From: Cristatella mucedo | Taxonomy: Eukaryota; Bryozoa; Phylactolaemata; Cristatellidae | Assembly: GCA_009760855.2 (NCBI GenBank) | Contig: WPIO01000010.1 | Location: forward strand, 6,516,001-6,580,000 | Direction: 5' to 3' | Length of the DNA: 64,000 bases | Shown: positions 1-10,960 of the stretch, piece by piece | Position numbering within the stretch: position 1 is the stretch's first letter | Layout of the letters: each line of letters starts with the position of its first letter | Notes under the pieces: generated by a model | Database searches by the model: none | What the model was told of the DNA's origin: nothing | The model's input: the letters and a program-made list of their open reading frames with translations, nothing else | Translations under genes and position numbers: made by a program

Positions 1-799
1 CTTTATTCAGATTATTCTTGTTTATTAAGTCCTAACGTTCTTTGCTCGTTCATATATCCTATCATTAATACCCTCATCATTCAATTTACTATAGAAAACA
101 ATGTATCTGGAAGTTTCTTATTTCTAAATTTTAAAAATATAAAAAATAATCATGAGGAAATATTTCTCTCTACGTTAACAATTCAAATTTTTGAACACTT
201 TACATTGTAATATATTTTCTTAATATTTCCACTTTTTTCCTAACTTTACAAAATATTCAACTAGACCAGCTAATCCGTTGTTATGGAATTTCAAATATTC
301 CCTAAAACTTAAAGATCAAATATCAACGCATGTTTTTCTTCATATTGCTATTGATTACCCTTTTTTATTTTAAGATTTTGGAAGCCCTGAGCTCATACAT
401 CGGAGTTGTAGCCCTTTTAGTTGGGATTAAATGCAGGTAGCTTAGACTTTCATTAGATAGCTTTGCGTTTAAATTACTGTGTGAATGAGCAGCAGCGTGA
501 TATTTCCTGTATAATGTCAATAATCTAGCACTGTATCTAAATCTAAAATACAAATGTAGCAATTACTAGCCGATTTAAATTCACGACATTGCTCTTTTGT
601 CGTTATACTATCATATATTTCATTCTTAGGAAGAATATCTCTATTTTTTCTTAATACTGCACTTCATCAAAGTAACGTTTCATAAAATACCTACCGTCAC
701 TTAGTTTGTTAGATTACTTAAAGCCTATACCTCCCTTCATAACCAATAATTACATAAAAACAGAATAGCGTGTATGTTTTTAAAAAGCGCCCTTTAGCG

Positions 800-2171
800 T
801 ACGTTGAACTGCTTGATCTCACCTTCAAGCATTCCTCAATAAAGAATTAAAATCAGCTTAGGCAATCGAAGGACACCGCAAAGTTTCCGAGTACTCTCTG
901 AAATAATGAAGATAATTATCAGTTCCGTCTGTTCTATCTGTAGCTCTTGACATGCTAAATCTTGTTTTGCCGTGACTGTTCCGTTTGCAAGCTCGTAAAT
1001 GGTCGTTTCATTTTTCTGAGGATATGATCCCGACAAACACCCCTTACAAGTTAATTTTATTCAATGACTCTTTGAACATCTACATAAGCGATTAAAGTTT
1101 TCAATAAATACAGACTGAGAGTGTGTCTTTTCATTTTTACTTAAAAGAAAGTAGTCAGGATGTAGTTCTTTCTTTTCATCTACTACTTTTGTTGGACTCT
1201 GACTTTTAACTTTATATTCGAAAGCGTTCATGTTATTATCAAGTAATTCTGCTAACTTGGGAGTATCACTTGCACTCAATACCTAAACAGGAAAACCACT
1301 TCAAATTCTGAACAATTAATCCAATTCAGGAATCAAATAAGAATACATTTCGAATAGGATTGCATTTAGACCATCTGTTGCTTCAGGAGGACTGTCTCGC
1401 AAATGTAAAACTCTTAGAAAACACTTTACTGCACTAATTGATATGACTCATTTTTCACATTGAAAGTAAATCGTTTCTTCTCCTAACCTGCAGGCATAGG
1501 CAAGTAACTTCTTACAAAACAATGCCTGAACCTAACTTAGCATAAAGAGCATTGATCTCTACTAAATGCCAGCTCGATCCTTTTTCTACTAATTCCTCAA
1601 CTCTTTTCTTGAAAGCAGATTTTTTAAATTTAAAAATAATTTCCACATCAGAAAGTCTATTTATCTTTGTATGGCCTATTCGTGAACAATGTTAGTGATT
1701 ATATTCATTACTTTCATCAACCAATATTGGTGGATTAACCATAGTTAACTTTAAATGACTAATAGTCTTCATAATTTTTTCAATTACCTCACTGACCCGT
1801 TGTAGGTTTTTCAAATAAGCTATCAAAAGAAATTTTCTTATTTTCAACCCCTACATACTCATAATCCCTATAATTTCCATCAGAAGAAGACTTCCCAAGA
1901 AACCACCTAGTCTCGTCAATGTTCCTTAACCTACGAGACTTTCTTTTGAAAGACCATCTTTTAAATTTTGTTCCCTGCTTCTTAAGAGTTGGTTGTACTT
2001 TTTATCTCCCATCCTTCCTAAGCTTTTTATCATCTTTTTCAAATCTACTTTTGAAAACTGATACTTTTTTAGAAGCCCTGTTCTCTGCCTAACTTCTTCG
2101 CTGATTCGTTTTGCATGATCAGCATATTTCCGACCCTACAGCAACAAAAAATCATCATTTTGCTCAGACAT
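800..2171 (-). pseudogene. Decayed protein-coding region, unknown family
   Basis: I do not recognise the protein. On the minus strand an ATG at 2171 opens a reading that meets a TAG after 11 codons and is then open to about 1930 (EEVRQRTGLLKK, VDLKKMIKSLG). An overlapping frame carries a very basic block near 1970-1920 (KKQGTKFKRWSFKRKSRR) and runs to a stop at 1789. A third frame is coding-like to 1512 apart from a TAA at 1692, with a charged stretch (FKKSAFKKRVEELVEK). A further open stretch at 1279-1061 (KLAELLDNNMNAFEY) follows a good acceptor-like tract just upstream, and 1040-836 is also open. At least three lesions break the coding path. The sequence upstream of GGTCGG near 2136 also resembles a splice acceptor, so part of the break pattern could reflect introns. 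It could be a degraded host gene or a gene of a large mobile element. It is not a LINE A or B fragment. Confidence 0.4.
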
Positions 2172-3582
2172 CTTATGTTATCGTAAAATAATGTCTATAA
2201 ATTCATTTTAAAAGTAAAATAGCAACTGAATTCTCTAAAGAAACTACTATATTATACTTAAACACTAACTTCAATTACCAAACAACTAAGCTTTCTAAAA
2301 TGGCATATGTAGAGTTGTATGTAAATGAACGTTTTGTTGACAGGGTTACGAAATGACTGATGAGTTGACGGAAAAGAGAGGGTTTGATGAAGAGCAACAA
2401 CTTCGAGCTATATGCAATATAATATTCATTTAAATACTAATGCTATCTTCAGATATTGCGAGAAAGTATATATGTGCCTCTTTGTAGGCTGTACTGTAAA
2501 ACTGACCTATTTTTATACGTGCTGGCTATCGTCAGCACCATCGAATTACAAGACAGCAGATGTCTTTTCCTACAGATAGCAAAGGTCTTAATCTGCTGAT
2601 CAGGACATCTGCAATAGGCTCAGGCGGCTGAGTAAGCAATCTCATTTGAATTGCAATAACATTCCTTGTGACGTCATTGGATGTCCACGTAGTCTACTAC
2701 GTCACGTCAGCATACTTTCAGCAGCTGAATATTGCCAAAATTAAGTTATGGTTAGATGCCATGGATTCCACGGTGCAATTATTATGTCAGCTCAGCTTTC
2801 ACATCTAGCTGCTATAAACTTTATTCAGACCTACATACCTGTGGGCTAAACATCTGTAACTGATGCAAAACCCAGCCTGGTGTGCTCATCTTTTCGCTGT
2901 CAAATAGCCTGCTCTCACGTCACAGTGCTTCCATGAAAGCTTCACAAGCTTCAGTTCAACCATTTAATTGACTTAGCGACCCAGGTTAGACCCATGGCAT
3001 ATATAAAGCGCCTGGACTGAGACTACCTTTTCTAAGGATGCTATCCAAATTAATTATATTAATCAGATTATCATATTTTTCGAGATCGTCTTTCTGGCTC
3101 ACAGGTCGCTTTTATTCACTAGTGTGCTCTTTAACCAACCGTTTTATAGCTTCTCATCGTTGTTGGAATTGAATGGAACCTTTCAACGATGAAGACTTGA
3201 GGTCGTATGTATCAAAATCTTGGAACCAGACTCTTGCTTATGGCCAGGCTTGTGGTAAGTTTGTACTATTTAAGACTCACCTATGACGTACCTGTTCTGC
3301 TCAGTTCTCTCTGGAACCTGCCTTTTTCTGTATGCTTACCATACTTGCCTGTGTGCGATTCTGTGCACTGTGACAACAAGGGTTCATACTTTCTTTCTTT
3401 TCAAACCGGTCAATGCATGGCACCTTGCTTGTCAATAATTATAGGCTTACTACCTCTCTTCCCAAGAGATGTGAAGCGCCTGGTTACATATTTGATTTTC
3501 GTAATTCACTATCCAAGAGATTCACCGTAGCAACTATTATGGTACTAAAAATAATCTAATGACCGCAATTATATGTACCTAA
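2172..3582. other. Non-coding stretch, no gene recognised
   Basis: Nothing here can be assigned to a gene. A short segment at about 3003-3065 (AAAGCGCCTGGACTGAGA followed by a decayed AT tail) resembles the last 50 bases of LINE A in the plus orientation and may be a very old tail. A 9-bp inverted repeat, GCAGATGTC at 2556-2564 and GACATCTGC at 2604-2612, has no visible context. A 107-codon open frame at 3207-3530 has no recognisable motif and is probably chance. Confidence 0.4.
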
Positions 3583-3780
3583 GGCAAAGAAATACTTAGC
3601 CGCTTTAATGCTAGAGTCGAAATATATGACGGCAGTGTTCCAGCATACAATGCCTGTAGCAAATCTCCATTAGAAAAAAATTGCCAGCAAGCTAAGCAAA
3701 ATGAAGATAAACTGCTTACCATTACTGTTAAAGTGCCAGCAGACAAAAAGCACGTACACGTAATTGCAGTCATTCTTTAA
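3583..3780 (+). CDS. Possible orphan terminal exon, unknown protein
   Basis: An open frame of 65 codons plus stop has no ATG and begins directly after an in-frame TAA. An AG at 3582-3583 could serve as a weak splice acceptor. The peptide looks like folded protein rather than chance: it includes SRFNARVEIYDGSVPAYN, then a Lys/Gln-rich middle, then an alternating hydrophobic end (LLTITVKVPADKKHVHVIAV) typical of beta strands. No family is recognised. The antisense frame is also open but its composition is less convincing. No partner exon could be linked. A LINE B tail lies 310 bp downstream in the opposite orientation. Confidence 0.25.
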   Translation, partial: GKEILSRFNARVEIYDGSVPAYNACSKSPLEKNCQQAKQNEDKLLTITVKVPADKKHVHVIAVIL

Positions 3781-4086
3781 GATTATTAAAACTGGCAGAT
3801 TAATAGGAAAACTCTTAGGGAATAATGGATGGGGACGCTTTTCCTTAATTTTTCTACTGTGGCTTACAAAGCATCGGTGCCCAACTTATCTCATTAGATA
3901 ACAAAAGCGAGGTAAATCTGACCGAAATTAAGATACGGATCTAGTAGATAGTTTTCGTTTCATGAGTGTCACGCCACAACCTTCGGTGCAACCCAGTTTT
4001 CGATAGCTGCATTAAGTTTTTACTGCTAATGCAAAGACATGATCTTTTAATAACCGAGATTTTAGATAGTAGTGTATTAAACAGGG

Positions 4087-4213
4087 AATGTAATGTAATG
4101 TAATGTATCTCCGTCTGTAACTCCACAAAGTCATAAAGACCATGAGGGTGTTACGCACGAGAGGTTTGTATAGCACACTCACAGCCTAAGCGGCTTTTGG
4201 TACGCATTCTGTT
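4087..4213 (-). mobile_element. LINE B 3' tail fragment
   Basis: The fragment begins with a run of ATGTA-type pentanucleotides, which is the 3' tail of LINE B read in reverse. It continues through the family's conserved 3' UTR (CTCCACAAAGTCATAAAGAC, CTCACAGCCTAAGCGGC). It ends where the similarity to the copy at 31683 stops. It is a strongly 5'-truncated dead copy. Confidence 0.75.
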
Positions 4214-4743
4214 TGTGAAACCTAAACACGGAGCTATGCAGCAACTTCCCTCTCTTCCATTATACCTGGTTCGTGGCGCGATCAAATGAAACCACTTTCT
4301 AGTCCACTCAATCTGCAGCAAACGGCAAAGGTGACGTTATGCTGAAGTAGTCTGAACGTCTACAGACAGCAGCTTTCAGGCCACGTTTCTTTAGCACGAA
4401 ATCTTCCGATCGGGGCACATGGAGCATTGGCACTCTTATGATTGCCATTTTTAAGCAACAAGACAAAGAGCCTATTGATTATCGATTTAGCGATTCATCG
4501 TGGGCAAGGCAACTGTGATGCTCACACTGTCCTTAATGGCTCGATGTACGAAGTACAGTGGCTGAGCACAATGTGCAGAGCGTGTCGGTCGAAGTATTCC
4601 TGTGTAGCTGTGTTTACAGCCATATTAGGCACAGCTGCAGTCGGCTCATTAGCTAACGAACAGAACGACATTGGTCAGACGAGTGCCTACCCGTTTCGAA
4701 TGTGCTGGGTGCTTTAAGGCACAAGCACAGTTCACTTGCGAAG

Positions 4744-5025
4744 ATGCAGGGTGCAGCCGGATCATATGGAGCAGCTCAGTATCCTTCCAAGTATCAGACT
4801 GACGGATTTAGTCCGCCCCAGTACTTTAGTTAATGTTCAGCTTATGGTCAGCCTCAAGGAGCACTTCTTTCGCCTCACGGTGGCCTATCGCCGCCAGCCT
4901 ATACTTACGGCATGCAACCTCCAGGATTTGCGTCGATGTCATACAATGCCCCATTCTCTCAACCAAATCAGCAAGTGACTGCAACAACCGTTAGCATCTA
5001 AATGGCCCCTATAATGTCAACTGTC
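4744..5025 (+). pseudogene. CD225 (dispanin) family N-terminal exon, two in-frame stops
   Basis: The ATG at 4744 opens a 94-codon reading rich in Tyr, Pro, Gln, Ser and Ala (MQGAAGSYGAAQYPSKYQ, SPPAYTYGMQPPG). It ends exactly at a consensus donor (GTC then GTAAGT at 5026) in phase 0. This layout, a disordered Tyr/Pro/Gln-rich N-terminal exon with a phase-0 donor, matches the exons at 26763 and 62403. It can join in frame to the CD225 membrane exon at 10070. Two TAA codons interrupt it, after PPQYFS and after TTVSI, so as written it cannot give a full protein. Each could arise from a single substitution. In dispanins this segment is the cytosolic disordered N-terminus. The link to the exon at 10070 across about 5 kb is inferred from orientation, phase and family layout. 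Confidence 0.55.
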
Positions 5026-6519
5026 GTAAGTATCAACGGATTTTGCAGCTTTGTTCTAAGACTCTAGGAAAGATTACTAGTTAGCCAATTCCCCATGGCG
5101 TCCAAATGCAGAAAACTGTGTGCATGTGTCATAATATTAATACTGCCTCATAATTATCATGCGGAAGATAGCTACGCATTTGGGTTGAGTTACATTCTAA
5201 TCGAGGCTCTTCTTATACTTAACAGCGGCTGGAAAGAGCATAGCTACTGATTGCAGATATTAATTTGTGCAATGCAGCATGTATAATTATAATAAGAAAT
5301 ATTCAATTGAGGAATGAAAAGTAAAATAATTCATATTAAGGTTACTGTGAGGTAATCGGACACTCACAGTTCACTCGGTGACGACACTCAGGATTTACCT
5401 TCACAAGAACTAAAATCCTGATTTCCAAAGACTCAATGACATTATTTTATGTAACCAAATTATTAAAAAAAACTGAGATTGACTTTTCATTCGAGAGAAC
5501 ACAGAAAAGTAAGCAATTAAGCTAGCTGATGCGGAGCGAGACTATGACTGGGCCGAGATAAATTGATAGCTTTTTTTTATTTTCAATGTAAATGAAGAAA
5601 AGCAGAAGAGGTGCAAGAAGGCATTTAAGGTGTACGGCTACGCTTTAAGCAAGATGCAAAATTCTGCACCATATGCAGTGGTTACAGAAACATGAAAAAA
5701 GACCTGCAAACAAAATTGCACTTTGAAGTTCCTTTTTTATACCCGAATCTTCTTGATTAACTTGCATGCATTTCCGTGGATGCCGAACTCTTGATTCGTA
5801 GAAAGCGTACGTAAGAGAAATTGCAATGGCTAGATGATATACATATTTGCTGTAAGTTAAAAAGGTAAGGAACTTGGTCGCATAGAGAGGCTGTCGATAT
5901 TTCCGTTCCTCGATGTGAAATTTGAGAAAATTTCTAAGCTTTCCTCCATCTAAAATCAGGTTACTATTACTCTGACCAGGTTGCTGAAAAGAGTTATCTT
6001 TTGAAAAGAAACGGCTGTTTATAGTTTTAAGACGTTAAAGAATAGCTATTAACACCCATTTCTATAATTAGTGTTTTCGCTGTTTTCACTGATAAGAATA
6101 CAGGTGCATAAAGCAACTTGTCTGAGAGACGCGATCTTAGTTGTGTAAATAAAATAGGACGAAGAGAAAGAACTCTTTCCCCGTTTGTTAATGTCAGTTT
6201 AATTGATAGAATTACATAGCACAGTTTCTGGAGATTTTTTGCACAATGGCTGGAGTTATCGGAGAGCTTGAACTCGGAATTGAGCCATTTGAAACTGTCG
6301 TGCCCTACGATTGCCAGTAAAATTCAATCTTCTTGAAGCTAAAAATTTAATTCATCTTGAAAGGCAAGTTTACAATTTAATTATCATTTGGAGGCTGATT
6401 GACAAAAACTTGTACGTTGTTTAGACGAGACCTAGATTGCCAACGAGATTTAGTACAATTTTGGCTGGGCGACGGATGGTTGTTTGAGAGACTGAGCAAG
6501 AAGTCCGAGAAAGTACTGT
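5026..6519 (+). other. Proximal part of putative CD225 unit 1 intron
   Basis: The sequence starts with a donor GTAAGT at 5026, and the inferred intron would run to the acceptor at 10069. In this first part no gene, RNA or repeat was recognised. The sequence is AT-rich with scattered short open frames. The rest of the inferred intron holds a hAT relic, LINE A fragments and a 188-bp dispersed repeat, listed separately. Confidence 0.35.
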
Positions 6520-7205
6520 TTAATCACTTTAAAACGCAATTTCCGAAATTTGTGATAAGCTTGGTACTGATATATTTATTCAGGTTAGAGAGCTTGTTGA
6601 AAATTAATTGCAAAATTATGTTACCACTCATCCAGGTCACGTCTTCTTGACTTAAATTCTCAAAAGCGAGTTTCAAAGGCTCTATTGCCTTCTGAAGAAT
6701 TTTCAAGTGCATCTAAATATAGTGCCTCAATCATTTCCAGTGCCAGCATCTCGTGGACGATGAGTTCTGGTTGTATAGCTGCTGTGAAATTGTTGGGATA
6801 AAATTGTTTTAATAAATATTTGCCAGCGCGACTTTATGTTAAGATGCTGTTCAATCTGGCATCTAAACTGAGCTTTTACTTTGATATAAAGAGATGAGTG
6901 TACCCAATAGTCTTTTGATAAATCTGACCAACACGCTTGCGTAATTTCGTAATCGGATCGTGGTTATTGTCGTTGCCTTCCAATGAATCGTCTTTGATTA
7001 CTTCCAAGTATATAGCTTCTTCAAAATTTTTCATTTCATCAATATCGTCGCTATCCAGGTTTACATTGCGCATCTCAATGCTCTTGTTGCACAATTGATT
7101 GCATACTCCAAAGCACAGGTAATGTTTTAAGTAAAACTGTCTAATGACGTAGACGTGGCTAGTCAATTTCTTATTAACTGCTAATCTGCCTATTTTCAGC
7201 TTCAT
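6520..7205 (-). pseudogene. hAT-like transposase relic
   Basis: Two open stretches on the minus strand, 7205-6876 and 6712-6524, read in order as a decayed protein. The downstream piece contains AIEPLKLAFENLSQEDVTW followed by a Leu/Lys-rich helix. This resembles the region of hAT superfamily transposases that precedes the conserved dimerisation segment (typically L.P...AT..LS..D). The upstream piece has an acidic stretch and LRKRVGQIYQKT, like the LRK-type helix after the RNase H-fold insertion of the same family. Stops and frameshifts separate them. The 5' end abuts the truncated end of a LINE A copy at about 7205. Terminal inverted repeats were not found. Assignment is by memory of the family pattern, so BED-finger host genes derived from hAT remain an alternative. 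Confidence 0.4.
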
Positions 7206-7977
7206 AACATTACTAAAATTAGGGCTTGTTTAGATAAGGATACCACGTCCAAGTTGGTCCATGCATTCGTGACATCCCGTCTCGACTTCTGCAACTCACT
7301 GCTTACTGGCCTACCAGAATGTGCGATCAGGCGATTGCAGCTGGTGCAAAACTTTGCAGCTAGGCTTGTCTGTCGTGAGCGTCGCAGTTGCCACATTACT
7401 CCACTTCTCGCCGACCTGCACTGGCTACCAGTAAGGCAACGGATTGACTTCAAGGTTTTGTCGCTCACTTTTAGGTCTCTTCATTCTATGGCTCCAGCCT
7501 ATCTTTCAGATATACTACCCGATCAGGCCAAGCATCGTACCACCCACTTTTCGGAATCCAACAGTCTAGAAATACCTCGTAGAAACATCAAATCCTTTGG
7601 AGACCGTGCATTTAGCTCGTAGGCTCCCAAAGCCTGGAACTCCCTCCCGACCTGCGTCAGAACATCCCCTGACCTGACCACATTTAAAAGAAACTTAAAA
7701 ACACACCTATTTAGGACAGCTTTTAGTGGGTCCCTGTGATTCGTCCTTGATGTGCTTTTGCGTGCTGACACTGTGCATGCTGCCACTAACCACATTTGCA
7801 TGCTGGCCCTGTGCATGTCACCCCTAACCATATTATTCATTTTGTTTGTTTTTCAAGCATGATTTTACTTACTATTCAATTGCATATCACTTTGCAGCAA
7901 ATGTAAAGCGCCTAGAAAGAGATTATGTTCTCTGAGGACGCTTTATCAAGTGCAATATTATTATTATTATTATTACC
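7205..7977 (+). mobile_element. LINE A, 5'-truncated copy (C-terminal ORF2 and 3' end)
   Basis: The copy keeps the end of the reverse transcriptase polyprotein, including the CR1/L2-family signature CAIRRLQLVQNFAARLV-like segment and DLHWLPVRQRIDFKVL at 7254-7622, in an almost unbroken 122-codon frame. After a stop at 7620 come the conserved tail-domain codons, the 3' UTR (AAATGTAAAGCGCCTAGAAA) and a run of seven to eight ATT units ending about 7977. LINEs of this clade prime reverse transcription from such short 3' repeats. The copy lacks the endonuclease and the RT catalytic core, so it is immobile. Confidence 0.85.
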
Positions 7978-8149
7978 CTGAATGCATCTCACCAAATCCC
8001 TTTCCAATTGTCGTTCCAAAACCCTCAAATGTCGTTCAGTTGATTAGAGCATGTCTAGAGAATTGCACGAACCAAATATGCGAATACGACACGTCTTTAT
8101 TGTCATTTAATGACCGCTGTCATGAATGTTGACTTCAAAGTATTAACGT

Positions 8150-8262
8150 GCTGTTACGGTTGATTATTCATGTAAATTTATGCTTCCTCGTTATTTTTGT
8201 AAAGTGCCTAGAAAGAGATTGCGTTCACTGAGGGCGCTTTATCAATTGCAATTTTTTTATAG
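8150..8262 (+). mobile_element. LINE A 3' tail fragment
   Basis: About 110 bp match the end of the LINE A 3' UTR: TGTAAAGTGCCTAGAAAGAG, then GAGGGCGCTTTATCAA and a decayed T-rich tail. It lies shortly downstream of the longer copy ending at 7977 and is probably an independent, heavily 5'-truncated insertion. Confidence 0.65.
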
Positions 8263-8653
8263 TTATTTGCTTCTATTTTCTTTGATATCATCATGTACTT
8301 TCTACATTACATTGTTTTTTCGCTAGAAATTAGCATCCGTCCCGATAAAATTGATGACCTTATATACTTGTTTCGAGTGATAGTTCTATTTGGTCTTCCA
8401 TCAGTAGCTTGATAGGATCAGTAGCTTGATTGCAATATTTAGACTTTTTCGCCCCAGGAAATCGGAAATCTTTCTTTTTCTCCCCGTTCATGAACTCTAT
8501 CTTAAATACACACCCCAGGAGTTTTATTAAGATCAATTCCAAGTATTTCAGATGATTCATTAAAGTTATCGTGCAGTTTCCAGAACACTTGACGATTTTA
8601 GTACACCGTCCGCATAGACCTAGTAGCTCTTCTGCAATTGAATGCTTCTGTAG

Positions 8654-8841
8654 AATTTTTCAATAGCATTTAGTAATTTCACGCTGCTCTCGTTTTCTAC
8701 CTTCACTTAGATACTAGCTAGATATTGTCACTTATCGCTCATCGATGCTAGTGCATTCTATCGCTTCATACCTGAGCCAGTCCTTCGAGCTGATTCGTGA
8801 AAATGTATTCGATGGGATAATTTTATGATACAGAGTTCGTT
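8654..8841 (+). repeat. Dispersed repeat R1, copy a
   Basis: About 188 bp are repeated in the same orientation at 10774-10960. Both copies start AATTTTTCAATAGCATTTAG and end CAGAGTTCGTT. They share CGCTCATCGATGCTAGTGCA in the middle. No coding frame is shared. The two copies bracket the CD225 membrane exon at 10070-10375. Identity unknown; possibly a SINE or MITE fragment, or a small local duplication. Confidence 0.7.
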
Positions 8842-8859
8842 CAAAAAAACGACTCATTC

Positions 8860-10069
8860 CCAAAAATTAGGACTCGGCAGAAAGGAACATAAATGTACGT
8901 GTATGCCACTAGATAAATTTATTTACATTAGTTAGTTTTCGAATTATGAAACTTTAATTGTTTTGGTTCTGGCTAATTTAACAAAAATCATCGTAAACAT
9001 TGCTAACACGTTACTAAAATATCTTTATTTGATAACTGTTAAATATTTCGTTTTCTATAATAAATTGTATAGCTTTAGTTTAAGTATGTGTAAGTTAACA
9101 AAAATTGTTAGTAACGGCAAATCAGAACAAACAGCAGCGTTCTATTTTTCTATTTTTGGCGAAAAGCAGCTGTTTTCCTGCTACTGTAAAACTGTAACCG
9201 GAAACTCCCAATATGAAATTACTTGCGTCCTTTTTAAACTTCAGGCCTTGTTACACAGTTTGGCAGCGACTAAGAAAAATACTCATAGTGATGACAAATT
9301 ACGATCTAGCTCGAGCACTGTAGTGCTCTAATTGTTTTCATATAACGATTAAAGATGAGGCGTATTACATGCAATCTACTTTCCAAAATAAACAGCAAGA
9401 CAAACTTTCTGTATTGCTGCTCTGCATTGCCGTTAGAAAAGTTTGAAGCTTTTATGCCCTATTCTACAAGCTTTCAAGACCACTACAGAGGGAATTATTT
9501 TCTAGAAATATTAAAGAAAATTCCTAGAACAATTAAATAAACTAAATTCCACCACTGCAACAATTAAAAGATCATGTTATGATCCACACTGCATTTGTTT
9601 TAGGGCTCCTTGAGTACGACTTTAACTAACACTTCATCAATTACTAATTGATCCGGACGAAGTCGCCATGAGGTGTACGATCGGAAATATTTCATTAGTC
9701 GGTTCTAAAACAAGTTAACTAAAATTTGCTGAAAGAGATATTATGGGCTAATATGCGTCTAAAATAATAACAATCGACCGAGGAAGTCACATAAATTTGG
9801 CTGATATAAAAAGAGAGCCGTGCAATTAAAATAATAACAAGATGGTATGCCAGTAGCTTCCGCATATAACTAAAAATGTTTTTATCAGGCACATTAGCTA
9901 TGCTGAAAAAGAGGAATTGTAACTGGAAATTGCTTGCAACTAGAAACCTACAAAAACTAAACGAGCATGGCATGTCCACATTTGGTAGACGACTATGCAG
10001 TTCTCTCTTGATTGATCACAGTTTTGATGACACCCAATGCTAGTACTTTGCCTATGTTCTCGTTTTTAG
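8860..10069 (+). other. Distal part of putative CD225 unit 1 intron
   Basis: No recognisable gene or repeat was found. Open frames at 8963-9331 and 9355-9540 lack known motifs and are AT-rich. The stretch ends with a pyrimidine-containing acceptor, TTTTTAG at 10063-10069, immediately before the CD225 exon. Confidence 0.3.
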
Positions 10070-10375
10070 CCAGTCATCTTCGCTCAACCAGTCACAGTCA
10101 TGGCGCCACCAAGTTACCTTGGCTGGTCAGTAGCTAATTTCCTCTGCTGCTTCTGGCCGCTTGGACTAGCAGCTATTATCTTCTCGGTCAAGGTTGGAAG
10201 CGCCAGAAGTGAAGAGGAAGCAAGGTCTTACTCGCTTACGGCTAAAGCACTCAACATCGCCGCCACAGTCATTGGCCCGATAATCATAGCCGTCATTGTC
10301 GGCGCAATCGTTGCAGCTGGAGCGGCAGCTGCCATTGCGGCCGCAAGCATACTGGCAACTACTTTTAAAAAGTAG
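10070..10375 (+). CDS. CD225 (dispanin/IFITM-like) membrane exon, intact
   Basis: The exon follows an AG acceptor (TTTTTAG) and reads in phase 0 as PVIFAQPVTVM and onward; a start at the internal ATG at 10100 is possible if used alone. The protein has the CD225 layout: a first membrane-associated helix (GWSVANFLCCFWPLGLAAI) with the paired cysteines that are palmitoylated in known IFITM proteins. A short basic/acidic cytosolic loop (KVGSARSEEEARSYS) follows, then a second transmembrane helix (AATVIGPIIIAVIVGAI). It ends with an Ala-rich tail and a terminal FKK before TAG. It lacks the Tyr-rich tail seen in the exon at 41156. CD225 proteins are small membrane proteins acting in vesicle fusion control, synapse differentiation and other roles; the job here cannot be told. 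It likely joins the exon at 4744-5025. Confidence 0.8.
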   Translation, partial: PVIFAQPVTVMAPPSYLGWSVANFLCCFWPLGLAAIIFSVKVGSARSEEEARSYSLTAKALNIAATVIGPIIIAVIVGAIVAAGAAAAIAAASILATTFKK

Positions 10376-10773
10376 ACTATTACTGCTAAAATTTGAACGG
10401 AGGATAATACTACTCGTGATTTCATGACTCGGCTAAAGACAAGTGTTCGACTGTTATATTTCTGCTTTCATGCTAAGACCTATTCGCACAATACTAACTT
10501 ATCCCATTTACTATTGCGAGTGGAAGAAAGAAGAGTGTGTCCGTTAGATTGGTTACAATAGTTGAAAAGTACAATGGCTTCTAAAGTACTTCAACAATGA
10601 AATAATAATACTGTAGCACTAAATTCTGTATAATACGAAAATTACACATAATTGTCTTAACTGATCTAAGATATTTCTTTGCAGCACATTGTGGATAGTG
10701 GTCAATGAAATCTTAGAAAACTACCTTAAATCTGACCATAGCCAATTTAAGTAGTACATTGTACTTGATTCCT

Positions 10774-10960
10774 AATTTTTCAATAGCATTTAGCGAATGC
10801 ACGCTGCTCTCGGTTTTTACCTTCACTCATTTACTGGCTAGATATGGCTCTTTATCGCTCATCGATGCTAGTGCATTCTATCGCATCACATCTGAGCCAG
10901 TCCTTTGAGCTGATTCGGGGAAACGTATTCTATGGAAAATGTTACGATACAGAGTTCGTT
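10774..10960 (+). repeat. Dispersed repeat R1, copy b
   Basis: Direct repeat of 8654-8841, diverged by scattered substitutions and a few small indels. It lies about 400 bp after the stop codon of the CD225 exon. The flanking sequences of the two copies are unrelated, so the repeated unit is about 188 bp. Confidence 0.7.

Noticed and set aside
2556-2612. 9-bp inverted repeat with 39-bp spacer
   Set aside because: Isolated, no element or target duplication around it; expected by chance in 64 kb.
3207-3530. 107-codon open frame with several hydrophobic stretches
   Set aside because: No recognisable motif, no splice context and no paralogue in the window; probably chance.
4744-5025. Alternative genetic code reading TAA as sense
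   Set aside because: Other exons and LINE frames use TAA, TAG and TGA as ends, and the TGA in copy 1 corresponds to TGG in its paralogue, so point mutation is simpler.
7202-7468. Minus-strand frames opposite LINE A C-terminal blocks (also at 38870, 13749, 57663)
   Set aside because: Antisense shadows of the conserved RT C-terminal coding sequence, recurring in each copy.
10228-10425. Minus-strand Ala/Met-rich frame over the CD225 exon
   Set aside because: Antisense of the Ala-rich membrane segment; the plus frame has the CD225 signature and an acceptor.
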